Notes under the pieces: generated by a model
What the model saw: only the letters and a program-made list of their open reading frames with translations
Told to the model about the DNA's origin: nothing
Databases searched by the model: none
NCBI GenBank assembly: GCA_947501445.1
Contig: CANMVS010000001.1
Span: 310,001-374,000, forward strand
DNA length: 64,000 bases
Reading direction: 5' to 3'
Source: an uncultured Rhizobiaceae group bacterium
Lineage (GTDB): Bacteria > Pseudomonadota > Alphaproteobacteria > Rhizobiales > Rhizobiaceae
Made by a program: the position numbers and the translations under genes
Shown here: positions 8,470-18,265 of the stretch, piece after piece
Numbering within the stretch: position 1 is the first letter of the stretch
How the letters are laid out: the number at the start of each line of letters is the position of its first letter

Positions 8470-9057
8470 ATGAGTCTCGACAAACGTGTACGTCTTATTG
8501 AAAATCGCTCCCTGCATGAGGGTTGGTCACAACTATCACAGATCGTCTTTGATTTTCAGCGCCGTGACGGTGTCTGGCAGACCATGCAACGCGATAGTTT
8601 TGATTGTGGGCACGGAGCAACGATCCTGCTGTTCAACAGGCCAAACCGGACTGTCATACTCACGCGGCAATTCAGATACTCCGCCTATTCAGACGGTTAT
8701 CCCGATCTGCTGATTGAAACGCCTGCAGGCCTGCTCGATGGCGCCTCACCGCAGGAACGTATCCAAGCGGAAACTGAGGAGGAAACGGGCTTTCGGATCA
8801 ACAACGCCACCAGGGTTTTTGAGGCCTATGTGAGTCCCGGGGCGGTTGCTCAGAAAATTGTCTGTTTCGTCGCCGCCTATACTGAAACCGACCGTGTCTC
8901 CAAGGGTGGCGGCCTTGTCGAAGAAGGCGAGGACATTGAGGTTCTGGAACTGCTGTTCGACGATGCCTATGCAATGATCGCGAGCGGAGAGATTCAGGAC
9001 AGCAAAACAATAATGCTGCTGCAGTATGCAGCGCTCAATCTGTTTGCAAATAGATAG
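8470..9057 (+). CDS. nudK: NudK-like Nudix hydrolase (GDP-mannose pyrophosphatase family)
   Basis: This 195-residue protein aligns by eye along its whole length with NudK/YffH: FDCGHGATILLFN, VILTRQFRYSAY, then ETPAGLLDGASPQE leading to ETEEETGF, the Nudix catalytic helix, and YVSPGAVAQKI. The C-terminal EGEDIEVLEL and GEIQDSKTIMLLQY are also family features. The family hydrolyses nucleotide sugars such as GDP-mannose or ADP-ribose. The first Glu of the strict Nudix consensus is Ser here, while the metal-binding EEETG block is intact. Start ATG 8470 (MSLDKRV); the longer frame overlaps the MazG gene and is not conserved. Confidence 0.85.
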   Translation: MSLDKRVRLIENRSLHEGWSQLSQIVFDFQRRDGVWQTMQRDSFDCGHGATILLFNRPNRTVILTRQFRYSAYSDGYPDLLIETPAGLLDGASPQERIQAETEEETGFRINNATRVFEAYVSPGAVAQKIVCFVAAYTETDRVSKGGGLVEEGEDIEVLELLFDDAYAMIASGEIQDSKTIMLLQYAALNLFANR

Positions 9058-9105
9058 GGCAAATCTGACTGTCGCTCCTGGCCATGCCACGGCGATACAA
9101 AGGCT

Positions 9106-10077
9106 CTATCGGATCATCGTTGCCGGACATCCTTCTTCGAGCAGTCCACGACTGTGGCGTTCAAGTTGGGGAAAGAAGTCATATCCCGAGTGGTCTTCAA
9201 CATTAAGTACGCTGACCCGCCAACTGTTCAAATAGCGATCTGTTGATGACCCGCGTTGCTTTGACGACAAATGATCGCGGTTTGGCAATACATAGGCATT
9301 CACCCGGTTTCCCGGAACATCCATAATGATTTTAAAAAGGCCCGCCGGAATTGCAACGCCATCGTCGCATTGCATATTGGGTCCACTCCCCTTCTTGCCG
9401 CCGCATATATGCTTGCGAACCAGTGCCGGTAGCACAATTTCGTTGCCGCAGCGGTTCTGTTCAACCGGAATGACGATTTCCTTGTTCTCCGGGTCCTGAT
9501 AAATCGGTCCGGTTATTACGTATATTTCCCCACGTTCAGTCGCGATTTGCCGCACACGTTTTTCAAACTGGCTCCAGATGCTGGAATTGAACCTGCCACC
9601 CACCTGGGGCACCGAGTTGGAAAAAAAGAACGTATCTTCCATCCACGGCGTATCAAAGGCAAAGTCGGCAGAGGCGGCCTGATGGCCGCGGGCATAGCCG
9701 CTTCTAAGGTAGTCGCGGTCAATTGCCTGCCCCGATTCAGGAACAGCCGTTTCCGGCACAAAATTCTTGTGCGGGCGCCTGTTGAGTGCCTCTACAGTTT
9801 CCCTTGTCAGGCGTTCAATGACCCAGTCCGGGGTTTTTGTTTCATTATTGTGTCTTACCAGATATCCCTTGTGACAAACAAAGGTGTGCTGGCAGGCACG
9901 CTCATCCTTGTTGGACTCGGGCAAGCCAATGGCCTGCCAGAGATTTTTGCACATTTGCGGGTTGTTGACTGGCGATGACGGGCACTGTTGTGCCGTGGCA
10001 GATCCCAAGGGCCAGATAAGGCTCAGAAGCAAAACAGCAAATTTTCCAAAATTGCCAATCCAACTGCTCTCACGCAT
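9106..10077 (-). CDS. Secreted DNA/RNA non-specific endonuclease (NUC1 family)
   Basis: This 323-residue protein has a cleavable signal peptide (hydrophobic residues about 13-28, ending SATAQQ) and a beta-beta-alpha-metal nuclease domain. The catalytic motif appears as SGYARGHQAASADF, with His132 as the general base. The preceding Asp of the usual DRGH is Ala here; Arg and His are kept. Downstream, FFFSNSVPQVGGRFNSSIW supplies the metal-binding Asn. Several Cys (CQHTFVCHKG, CGNEI, CGGKK) suggest disulphides in the periplasm or outside. ATG 10077 has AAGGAG upstream. It is the last gene of a three-gene unit behind two small membrane proteins, 94 bp downstream of the second. Confidence 0.85.
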   Translation of the reverse strand: MRESSWIGNFGKFAVLLLSLIWPLGSATAQQCPSSPVNNPQMCKNLWQAIGLPESNKDERACQHTFVCHKGYLVRHNNETKTPDWVIERLTRETVEALNRRPHKNFVPETAVPESGQAIDRDYLRSGYARGHQAASADFAFDTPWMEDTFFFSNSVPQVGGRFNSSIWSQFEKRVRQIATERGEIYVITGPIYQDPENKEIVIPVEQNRCGNEIVLPALVRKHICGGKKGSGPNMQCDDGVAIPAGLFKIIMDVPGNRVNAYVLPNRDHLSSKQRGSSTDRYLNSWRVSVLNVEDHSGYDFFPQLERHSRGLLEEGCPATMIR

Positions 10078-10171
10078 TTGCTGTCTCCTTTACCTGTCTC
10101 TACCAACCGGCGCAGTATCTGTTCTCACACGACCAATGTGCAGGTCCAGCCGCTACCAGCTGGCCATCGCC

Positions 10172-10651
10172 TTATTGTTTGCCTTCATCCGCGTTGTCCT
10201 GATCTTCATCTTTCTTGCCGGACGGCAGACCCACAGCTTTTGAAATGACAAAGCTACCACCGGAAATACCCAGCAGGCCCAGCACATTATTGGGAATATC
10301 AACAAAACCACCCGTTTCAATGCACAGCATTAAAAACAGCCCGGCCACGACAAATGTAAAAATGAGAAACTGAAATCTGGAAAGACTTGCTTTGCCGAGA
10401 TTTTGTTTGCTGCCATCTCCGGGTTCCGAAATCAGCCCGACAAGCGGAATACTTCCATTGACGATCTGCCACAAAACGGCCGCTGCAAATGCAACAAGGA
10501 TGAGCGAAACTGATACAAATCCAATGACCGCAATGTCCTTGGCCACAACGCCAAAGCGAATTGCCAACAATGAAGATCCAACAACCAGCACAAGAAAAAC
10601 AAGAATAAAGCCAATCTCACGCGAAGACATACGGTTACCCTGATTAGACAT
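10172..10651 (-). CDS. Small membrane protein, partner B of a paired set
   Basis: This 159-residue protein has two N-terminal membrane segments (about residues 13-33 and 40-64), a polar loop, a third segment (about 96-116), and a hydrophobic glycine-rich motif GLLGISGGSFVISKAV before a charged, acidic tail. The last part matches the layout of the gene before it: membrane helix, IP/MPD turn, then LL-x(3-4)-G-S-[FY]-x(3)-K. I do not know its function. ATG 10651 starts inside the upstream gene (8-bp overlap), so the two are translationally coupled. A longer frame to 10747 lies within the upstream gene and is unlikely. Confidence 0.6.
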   Translation of the reverse strand: MSNQGNRMSSREIGFILVFLVLVVGSSLLAIRFGVVAKDIAVIGFVSVSLILVAFAAAVLWQIVNGSIPLVGLISEPGDGSKQNLGKASLSRFQFLIFTFVVAGLFLMLCIETGGFVDIPNNVLGLLGISGGSFVISKAVGLPSGKKDEDQDNADEGKQ

Positions 10652-11012
10652 GGAGCCCCACTTTCCTGACATATTTTCGAACAATTTTTCCGGCGATGTA
10701 ACTGCCGTTTCCGGCAGCAAGGAGATACAGCAGTGTGTCCGGCACATCGGGCATGCTGCAGTAACTCATATCCTCATTGCAGACTGCACCATCGGCCATG
10801 ATCTGCAGCGCATATCCACCAATGGCAACAACGGCAGAAACAAATACGGCAACCCGCTCCGGATCCATGCGTCCAGCATTCTTGCTGGCAAACAATCCCT
10901 CAAGGGATATGCGGCGGCGCAAGATGGCAATTAACACACAAAGTGCAAGCCCACTCAACCACACAATCAGCAGAACGCGAACCATTTCAGCAAGATCGCC
11001 CATCGCATTCAT
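10644..11012 (-). CDS. Small membrane protein, partner A of a paired set
   Basis: This 122-residue protein has membrane segments at about residues 10-31 and 52-71, a loop with two cysteines (CNEDMSYC) that could form a disulphide if exported, and the C-terminal motif LLYLLAAGNGSYIAGKIV. Its C-terminal half resembles that of the overlapping downstream gene, so the two look like diverged halves of one hetero-oligomer. No named family is recognised. It is the first gene of a unit that ends with the secreted endonuclease. Confidence 0.6.
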   Translation of the reverse strand: MNAMGDLAEMVRVLLIVWLSGLALCVLIAILRRRISLEGLFASKNAGRMDPERVAVFVSAVVAIGGYALQIMADGAVCNEDMSYCSMPDVPDTLLYLLAAGNGSYIAGKIVRKYVRKVGLHV

Positions 11013-11224
11013 TCCCCCGAATTCAGTGCAATCTAACGTGGAAGTATACGCAATAAAGCAACAATATCCAGTGCAGCCCGATAATACAGAAGGAACCTCA
11101 ATTTGACCCAGTTCACGCGGTGTCTGTTGAGGCTCAGGCTTGTGGTGTCGGCAAAAATCTGAATGCGTCTAAGGCGTCGCCTGTTATTGGCCAGGCAATT
11201 GGGGCAACTGCTCAATAGGCGAAC

Positions 11225-12253
<1,029 letters not shown>

Positions 12254-12457
12254 TTACGGTCAACATAACTTGCGATCCGGACTTATGCAAAAAATTGCAT
12301 CCCGTTGATGTAATTCCAATAAGGCAGATAATGCCTCTCCGTATGAGATGTGTTCAGGACGCAGCGAAAGTTGTTCACAAGAGAACGTTCCGCCGCACTG
12401 TTGCTGATCGATTTCCTGGTCTACGTTTGAAAAACCAACAAACCGGAAGGAACGACC

Positions 12458-13699
12458 TTGTCTCCAATTGCAAAATTCGCCTTGCTGGCCGTTGTATTTG
12501 TAGACCTGCTTGGTCAGGGACTGGTTTTTCCCATTATCAATGAATTGGTCATGCAACCGCAGCTTAACTTCCTTCCCGTTACATCCAGCGCGGCTACCCG
12601 GCATATCGATTATGGTCTTGTTTTGGGTGTCTTCTTTTTGTGCTGGTTTCTGGGCTCCGTTTATATATCCAAATTGTCAGACACGATTGGGCGTAAAAAC
12701 GCGATTATGATTTGTTTGTTTGGTGCTTTGGTCGGTTATGTCATAACCATCGCCTCACTCTATATGGATAGTTTGTGGATGCTGATCCTCGGACGGGCAG
12801 TTACCGGCTTTACTGCCGGCAACCAGCCGATTGCTCAGGCGGCCATGGTTGATGCAAGCCGCACTGATGAGGAAAAAGGCCGCAATATGGGCTATATTGT
12901 TGCAGGTATAAGTGCTGGTTTGGTGGGCGGCCCAATCATCGGCGGATTTTTATCCGACAAGGCAATCATCGGTGATCTGGCCAGCATCAAGCTGCCATTT
13001 TACTTTACGCTCGTTCTTGTGCTCGCTACGATTGTGTTGGTTCAATTGTTTTTCAAGGACGTCAGGAAAACACATGAAAAACTGAAAATTGACCCCAAAG
13101 AGGTCTACACACAATTGCTTCGCATTCGCGAATATCCGGTTATTGTTCGTCTTTCGATGGTCTTTATCTTTTTTCACATCGCCAATGTGACCTTCTATAT
13201 TTTCATGGACAATTATCTCACCAGCCGTTTCGGGATCGGCTTGTTTGGAACCAGCATGTCGATGTTGGGCCTGGGTATCGCCCTTGCCATATCAAGCACA
13301 TTTCTCGTTGGCCCCTCGCAGGCCCGCTTCAGCAGACGCACAATCATCACGGTTGTTCTCGCAATCATGATGATCTGTGCCATCCTGTTCATCGTCACCC
13401 CGGTACCATTCTTCACCTATGTCCTTATTTGCGTTTTCTATTTTGCCTTTGGCATCGCTTACCCAACCTTTTTGAGCATCTATTCAGACAGCGTCTCCGC
13501 GGAGGATCAGGGATGGGTCATGGGTATAACCGTTGCCCATTTCACCCTTGCAGCTGGCATCATGTCGCTTGTGGGTGGTGGCCTTATGGCACTTGACATA
13601 CGCCTGCCGTTCTACGTTTCAGCTGTTGCGGCCGCTATAGGGTTGATTTTGATGCGTATCGTGTGGCGCAGTGCTGAGCTTCGCCGCATAACAGATTGA
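12458..13699 (+). CDS. MFS transporter, TetA-like drug:proton antiporter family
   Basis: This 413-residue protein has twelve hydrophobic segments. The DHA1 motifs are visible: SKLSDTIGRKNAI in loop 2-3 (motif A) and GRAVTGFTAGNQPIAQAAMVD in helix 4-5. These support proton-coupled export; the substrate is unknown. The start is a TTG at 12458 with GGAAGG at 12445-12450; translation gives SPIAKFALLAVVFVDLLGQG, a typical first helix. It shares a 280-bp divergent region with pip. The end is 35 bp from the convergent amidase gene. Confidence 0.85.
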   Translation: MSPIAKFALLAVVFVDLLGQGLVFPIINELVMQPQLNFLPVTSSAATRHIDYGLVLGVFFLCWFLGSVYISKLSDTIGRKNAIMICLFGALVGYVITIASLYMDSLWMLILGRAVTGFTAGNQPIAQAAMVDASRTDEEKGRNMGYIVAGISAGLVGGPIIGGFLSDKAIIGDLASIKLPFYFTLVLVLATIVLVQLFFKDVRKTHEKLKIDPKEVYTQLLRIREYPVIVRLSMVFIFFHIANVTFYIFMDNYLTSRFGIGLFGTSMSMLGLGIALAISSTFLVGPSQARFSRRTIITVVLAIMMICAILFIVTPVPFFTYVLICVFYFAFGIAYPTFLSIYSDSVSAEDQGWVMGITVAHFTLAAGIMSLVGGGLMALDIRLPFYVSAVAAAIGLILMRIVWRSAELRRITD

Positions 13700-13734
13700 A
13701 ATTGTAAATCCCAAGGGCATTTCCGGTTCAACAT

Positions 13735-15150
13735 TCATTCGCGTTGGAAAAGTCTCTTTGCCATTACACCAACGCGTCCCTCAATCGCCTCACAGGCATC
13801 CAGAATCATGTCTTCGCGAAACCGACGCCCGACAACCTGTATTCCAACCGGCAGCCCGTCATTGTAGTTTGCGGCAATGTTGCCCGCGGGCAGGCCAATG
13901 AAATTCATCGAATAGCCATAGACAGATGAACCTATGGCTTCGATTACACCCGCAACGCCCTGCGTATCACGGTCGGAAGCATAGGTTGGATGGGGCATGA
14001 ATGGTGTCAGCACCAGCGGGTATTCCTGCAGGAAAAGTGACCACTGACGGGCATAATAAGTGCGTTTTGCCAACCCAAGCAACAATTCCTTTCCGCTGTA
14101 GCAGCCGAAATATTCAAAGTAATCCTTGAAAATTGCGTTGATGGTGGCACTGCCGTATTTTCTGACATCATCGCCAAGCAACTGGTCCACCTCTCCAAAA
14201 AGACAACGCCCTGCTTCTGTTGCAATTTCACGCACCAGTGGCGGCTCGGTCTCTACAACGTCATACCCTGCATCGCTCAACGCATCGCGCGCAGTGTCCA
14301 AAGCGCGCTCGACAGCCGGATGGAGTTCAAACTCGAAGGTATTTTTTGTAAAGGCCACTTTTATCGGGCCATCAATGGCCTCGCCATCAAAAGGAACCGG
14401 CGCCATCCACGGGTCATGCGGATCGGGTCTGATCAATTCGCGCAATGACAAACGAACATCGCGCACCTCCCGGGCGATCACTCCCTGAACTGACATGAGT
14501 TGTGCAAGCAATCCGCGTTCACCTGGCGCGGATGGATTAAAAACCGGTACCCGTCCAAGGGTTGGCTTTACCGAGGTGGATCCGGTTGCAGCCGGCGGAA
14601 ATCTCAAAGAGCCGGCGATGTCATTTCCATGGGCCAGCGCACCCATTCCACACATGACTGCAGATGCCGCTCCACCGGACGAACCGCCAGCTGATGCCCA
14701 ATCATTCCACGGGTTAAATGTGCGTCCGTGCAATTCATTGTCCGTCGTTGAACGGAATGAAAACTCCGGTGTATTGGTGCGGCCAATGATGATCGCTCCT
14801 GCCTTTTTGAAATTGCTTACAACGGGCGAGTCACCCGGCGCAATTACATCTTTAAGGGCAGTTACACCGTTGGGTGTGGCCCTTCCGGTCTGATCGACAT
14901 TTTCCTTGATGGTAATTGGAACCCCGTGCAGGGCGCCGGTATCGCCCGAGCGCCCTCTGTCAGCATCCAGCAACCGCGCCTGTTCAAGCGCGCTATCTCC
15001 CAGATCGTCGACAACGGCGTTGATGGCACCATTGCGCGTGCGCATACGATCGACACTTGCAGTTACCGCTTCCAGACAGGAAATCTCACCAGATGCAATC
15101 GCATCGGCTTGTTCACAGGCACTCAGCTGCCAGATGGGGCGTTCAGTCAT
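13735..15150 (-). CDS. Amidase (amidase-signature family)
   Basis: This 471-residue hydrolase has the Ser-cisSer-Lys triad: Lys in GVPITIKENVD, cis-Ser in the Gly/Ser-rich AGGSSGGAASAV, and the nucleophile Ser in GNDIAGSLRFPP. It will hydrolyse a small or aryl amide to acid and ammonia; the substrate is not readable, and the family also includes GatA, from which it differs in context. I chose ATG 15150 (MTERPIW) with AGGA upstream; the longer frame to 15192 adds 14 residues. The ArsR-type regulator 42 bp upstream is on the same strand and probably in the same transcript, and the CocE-type hydrolase gene is divergent from that pair. Confidence 0.88.
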   Translation of the reverse strand: MTERPIWQLSACEQADAIASGEISCLEAVTASVDRMRTRNGAINAVVDDLGDSALEQARLLDADRGRSGDTGALHGVPITIKENVDQTGRATPNGVTALKDVIAPGDSPVVSNFKKAGAIIIGRTNTPEFSFRSTTDNELHGRTFNPWNDWASAGGSSGGAASAVMCGMGALAHGNDIAGSLRFPPAATGSTSVKPTLGRVPVFNPSAPGERGLLAQLMSVQGVIAREVRDVRLSLRELIRPDPHDPWMAPVPFDGEAIDGPIKVAFTKNTFEFELHPAVERALDTARDALSDAGYDVVETEPPLVREIATEAGRCLFGEVDQLLGDDVRKYGSATINAIFKDYFEYFGCYSGKELLLGLAKRTYYARQWSLFLQEYPLVLTPFMPHPTYASDRDTQGVAGVIEAIGSSVYGYSMNFIGLPAGNIAANYNDGLPVGIQVVGRRFREDMILDACEAIEGRVGVMAKRLFQRE

Positions 15151-15192
15151 TGCTAATCCTTTGATGTGAATCTCATATGGACCCTGGCACAA

Positions 15193-15873
15193 TCAGACGG
15201 GAAACAGATGGTTGAATTTCTGTTCACCCGATTTTGAAAATGCAACAGCACGGGTGCCTTCAATGCGTTGTGCCCACTCCAGTTCATAAAAACGGTTCAA
15301 CAGGGCCGTTCCCAAAGACCCGGCCAAATGCGTACGGCGGGCACTCCAATCAAGGCACGAACGGCACAAGGGGCGGCGCAGCTTACCCAGTGCATGCGTA
15401 TCGATTTCAAGTGATTGCACAAAATGATCACCGGATGGCGTCAGGACGACTTCGTCTTCATTTTCGTGCAGAAATTGTCGCAACAGGAGGCTGTCATAAA
15501 TTTTGACACCCATTTCGCCGGCAAGATGATTGTAGCATACACGGGCCTTTCGCAGAGCCGGATCACGCGGGCCGGTTCTCGTTCGCGTGTGACCGAAGCT
15601 GGCCGCCAGTCCCATCAGCGCCTCCAGTACTGCACCGACTTCATCGTTGGACAGGGTGAAATACCGATAACGCCCCTGTTTGCGTTGATTGATCAGTCCG
15701 GCATCTTCCAACTTTGCCAGATGTGAGCTTGTGGTCTGCATGGTAATTCCGGCCTCACCGGCCAGTTCGGTTGCCGTCAGTGCCTTTCCACTCATCAGGG
15801 CGGTCAGCATGTTTGCACGCGCCGGATCGCCGATCAACGCGCCAATTCTTGCGATATCAGGCCCTTCTTTCAT
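15193..15873 (-). CDS. ArsR-family regulator with large C-terminal domain
   Basis: This 226-residue protein has an N-terminal winged helix (about residues 5-85; ARANMLTALMSGKALTATEL, then MQTTSSHLAKLEDAGLI as recognition helix, and RYRYFTLSN as the wing) and a C-terminal domain ending in C-R-S-C-L-D-W-S-x-R-R-x-H-L-A-G-S-L-G, a region seen in a non-metal ArsR subgroup. ATG 15873 fits family N termini; an ATG at 15903 is possible. It lies between the amidase gene downstream and the divergent hydrolase at 16080, and is likely the regulator of both. Confidence 0.85.
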   Translation of the reverse strand: MKEGPDIARIGALIGDPARANMLTALMSGKALTATELAGEAGITMQTTSSHLAKLEDAGLINQRKQGRYRYFTLSNDEVGAVLEALMGLAASFGHTRTRTGPRDPALRKARVCYNHLAGEMGVKIYDSLLLRQFLHENEDEVVLTPSGDHFVQSLEIDTHALGKLRRPLCRSCLDWSARRTHLAGSLGTALLNRFYELEWAQRIEGTRAVAFSKSGEQKFNHLFPV

Positions 15874-15906
15874 AGTTCGATGATAATCGAAAGATGACAG
15901 CATATC

Positions 15907-15948
15907 AATTTAATTTTCCCAGCATGTGAGACTGATAATAATTTAATT
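15907..15948. promoter_or_regulatory. Candidate ArsR operator: two AATTTAATT palindromes
   Basis: Two identical 9-bp palindromes, AATTTAATT (15907-15915 and 15940-15948), lie 33 bp apart start to start, about three helical turns, between the ArsR gene and the divergent hydrolase gene. AT-rich short palindromes are typical of ArsR-family sites. Function is inferred from position and symmetry. Confidence 0.45.
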
Positions 15949-16079
15949 GCTTCAAGGCACCCATCGTGCTGATCTGCCGGCTATGGGTCAGACCAGCGCA
16001 ATTTTTCTTTTCGCCGATTCAGGGATTAGCAAAATGCTGTTTCAAATCCTTCGTTGTTGTCGCAAGCACTGGTGCTCTC

Positions 16080-18086
16080 ATGAAAACCATCGAAACGTTT
16101 CCATCCACAACCGTTGAAACAACGGATATGGGCATTCCATTACCCGACGGAACAAGGCTGTCAGCACGTGTATGGATGCCTGATGATGCAATGACCTCAC
16201 CCGTACCAGCCATTCTGGAATATCTGCCCTATCGAAAATCTGATGGCACAGTTGCCCGTGACCAGTTGATGCATTCCTATATAGCTGGTCATGGCTATAT
16301 ATGTTTGAGAGTTGACCGGCGCGGCTGTGGCGATAGTCAGGGATTGTTCGATGACGAATACTCCGAAGAAGAATTGCGTGATGGCGTGGAGATCATCAAT
16401 TGGATCGCGGCTCAACCCTGGTGTGACGGTAATGTTGGTATGCAAGGCATCTCATGGGGTGGTTTCAACGCCCTTCAGATAGCCGCTCTGGCACCGGAAC
16501 ACCTCAAGGCAATCATTACGATTGGCTCCACTGTGGATCGTTATGCCGATGACATTCACTACAAGGGTGGCCTGCAATTGTGCGAGAACATCGGCTGGGC
16601 TGCAACATCCATGTCGTGGCTCTCAACACCACCGGACCCGCAGATTGCAGGCAATGACTGGCGCAAAATCTGGCTGCAGCGTCTGGAAGCAGCACCCTTT
16701 CTGGCCAGCACCTGGGTCCGGCATAAAGATCGTGATTCCTATTGGAAACACGGTTCCGTATGCGAAGATTACACGGCAATCAAAGCTGCAGTTCTCTGCG
16801 CTGGTGGCCTGCATGATGGCTACCGTAACACAATGGCACATCTTGCAGAGAACCTCGAAGCACCCGTCAAGGCCATTGCCGGTCCGTGGAACCATAAATA
16901 CCCGTTTATGAGCACTATCGGTCCATCAATCGGCTTCCTGCAGGAAGCCTTGCGGTGGTGGGATCACTGGTTAAAAAAAATTGACCGCGGCGTCGAAAAG
17001 GACCCGGATTATCGCGTCTACCTCATGGACAGTATTGCACCGGCGGTTACATACCCGTCGCGCCCCGGGCGTTGGATAACTGAAGATCAATGGCCATCAC
17101 CACACATTGCGACAGTGGCATTTGTTCTGGGGGAAGATGGGCTATCCAAAAAACATGCAGACAATATTGTGCCAGTCCAGCGCCACGTACCATTCGCACT
17201 GTCCTGCGGGCAGTGCTGTGGCGAGTATTTCCCTTTTGGATTTGGTCCCGGAGAATTGCCTGACGACCAAACAGCAGATGACGCGCACTCCTGTTGTTTT
17301 GACAGTACAATTCTGGAGGGTCAGCTCGATATTGTCGGCGCACCAAAGGTCCATCTGAAACTCAGCGCCGATCAAAGCGCGGCCCAGGTTATTGTCCGAC
17401 TATGCGACCTTCGCCCGGACGGCACATCGGCTTTCATCAGTTACGGGATGTTAAACCTTCGGCATCGCAATAGTTTTGAGACGCCACAGGATATCACCCC
17501 TGGACAGATGATGGATGTGGTCCTGGTTCTAGATCAATGCGCTTATGCACTGCCAAAAGGACATCGGTTACGTATTGCTGTGTCCTCAAGCTACTGGCCG
17601 CTCGTATGGCCGGAAGCACAACCATTTCAATTGACCTTGAGTGGCGGCCAGGTGGAACTGCCCATACGGCCTTTGAGAAGCAACGATACCTACCATTTTG
17701 ACGAACCGGAGGCCGCACGACCCCGTAAAATCAAAATGCTGCGCGCCGGTTTCGAAGAAAAAAACCGCACCACTGATCCGGACAGCGGCGAAACGACACT
17801 GACCATTGAAGCTGATCATGGAAGACATGAAGATCTGGAAAATGGATTGATATCACAAAGCCATCTGCAGGAGAAATGGACCATTCATCATGACGATCCA
17901 TCCAGCGCGCGTGCAGAAATAGAATGGACGCGGTCTATGGGTCGCGGGGAATGGGAAGTTTCCGCCACCGTAACCACACATATGTCTACCGACACCGAGA
18001 ACTATTTTATTGTGCAAACGCTGAAGGCTTTTGAGGGCGATAATCTGGTTTTCGAGAAAACAATGCAGGACAAGATCCCACGCTAG
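16080..18086 (+). CDS. CocE/NonD-family hydrolase (X-Pro dipeptidyl-peptidase S15 fold)
   Basis: This 668-residue enzyme has an N-terminal alpha/beta-hydrolase domain (about residues 20-330) with the nucleophile elbow GISWGGF, RVDRRGCGDSQG nearby and the His in AGPWNHKYP; the catalytic Asp is probably in GGLHDGYRN. The C-terminal jelly-roll domain (about 340-560) includes ITEDQWPSP, DSTILEGQLDIVGAP and GHRLRIAVSSSYWP, followed by an extra 120-residue beta-rich tail. The family cleaves esters, beta-lactams or X-Pro peptides. I chose ATG 16080 (MKTIETFP). It is divergent from the ArsR-amidase pair, suggesting a joint pathway for an amide or ester compound. Confidence 0.85.
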   Translation: MKTIETFPSTTVETTDMGIPLPDGTRLSARVWMPDDAMTSPVPAILEYLPYRKSDGTVARDQLMHSYIAGHGYICLRVDRRGCGDSQGLFDDEYSEEELRDGVEIINWIAAQPWCDGNVGMQGISWGGFNALQIAALAPEHLKAIITIGSTVDRYADDIHYKGGLQLCENIGWAATSMSWLSTPPDPQIAGNDWRKIWLQRLEAAPFLASTWVRHKDRDSYWKHGSVCEDYTAIKAAVLCAGGLHDGYRNTMAHLAENLEAPVKAIAGPWNHKYPFMSTIGPSIGFLQEALRWWDHWLKKIDRGVEKDPDYRVYLMDSIAPAVTYPSRPGRWITEDQWPSPHIATVAFVLGEDGLSKKHADNIVPVQRHVPFALSCGQCCGEYFPFGFGPGELPDDQTADDAHSCCFDSTILEGQLDIVGAPKVHLKLSADQSAAQVIVRLCDLRPDGTSAFISYGMLNLRHRNSFETPQDITPGQMMDVVLVLDQCAYALPKGHRLRIAVSSSYWPLVWPEAQPFQLTLSGGQVELPIRPLRSNDTYHFDEPEAARPRKIKMLRAGFEEKNRTTDPDSGETTLTIEADHGRHEDLENGLISQSHLQEKWTIHHDDPSSARAEIEWTRSMGRGEWEVSATVTTHMSTDTENYFIVQTLKAFEGDNLVFEKTMQDKIPR

Positions 18087-18265
18087 AGCATCCCTCACGA
18101 TCAAGCCCTGAGGCAACCGAATTATTAGAACAACCTGCCGACATTCAAATGATAATCTGGACCTTTTGCCAACATGACCCATTGTCAATGGACAGTCTAT
18201 GTGGGAGACCAACCACGTTCACCCAGATCAGTTGAAACATTGGACTGTTGCATGTCCGAGGCACC

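Noticed and set aside
11128-11160. Short match ttgtggtgtcgg shared with 60530-60545
   Set aside because: Only about 12 identical bases with no extended similarity or hairpin; likely chance.
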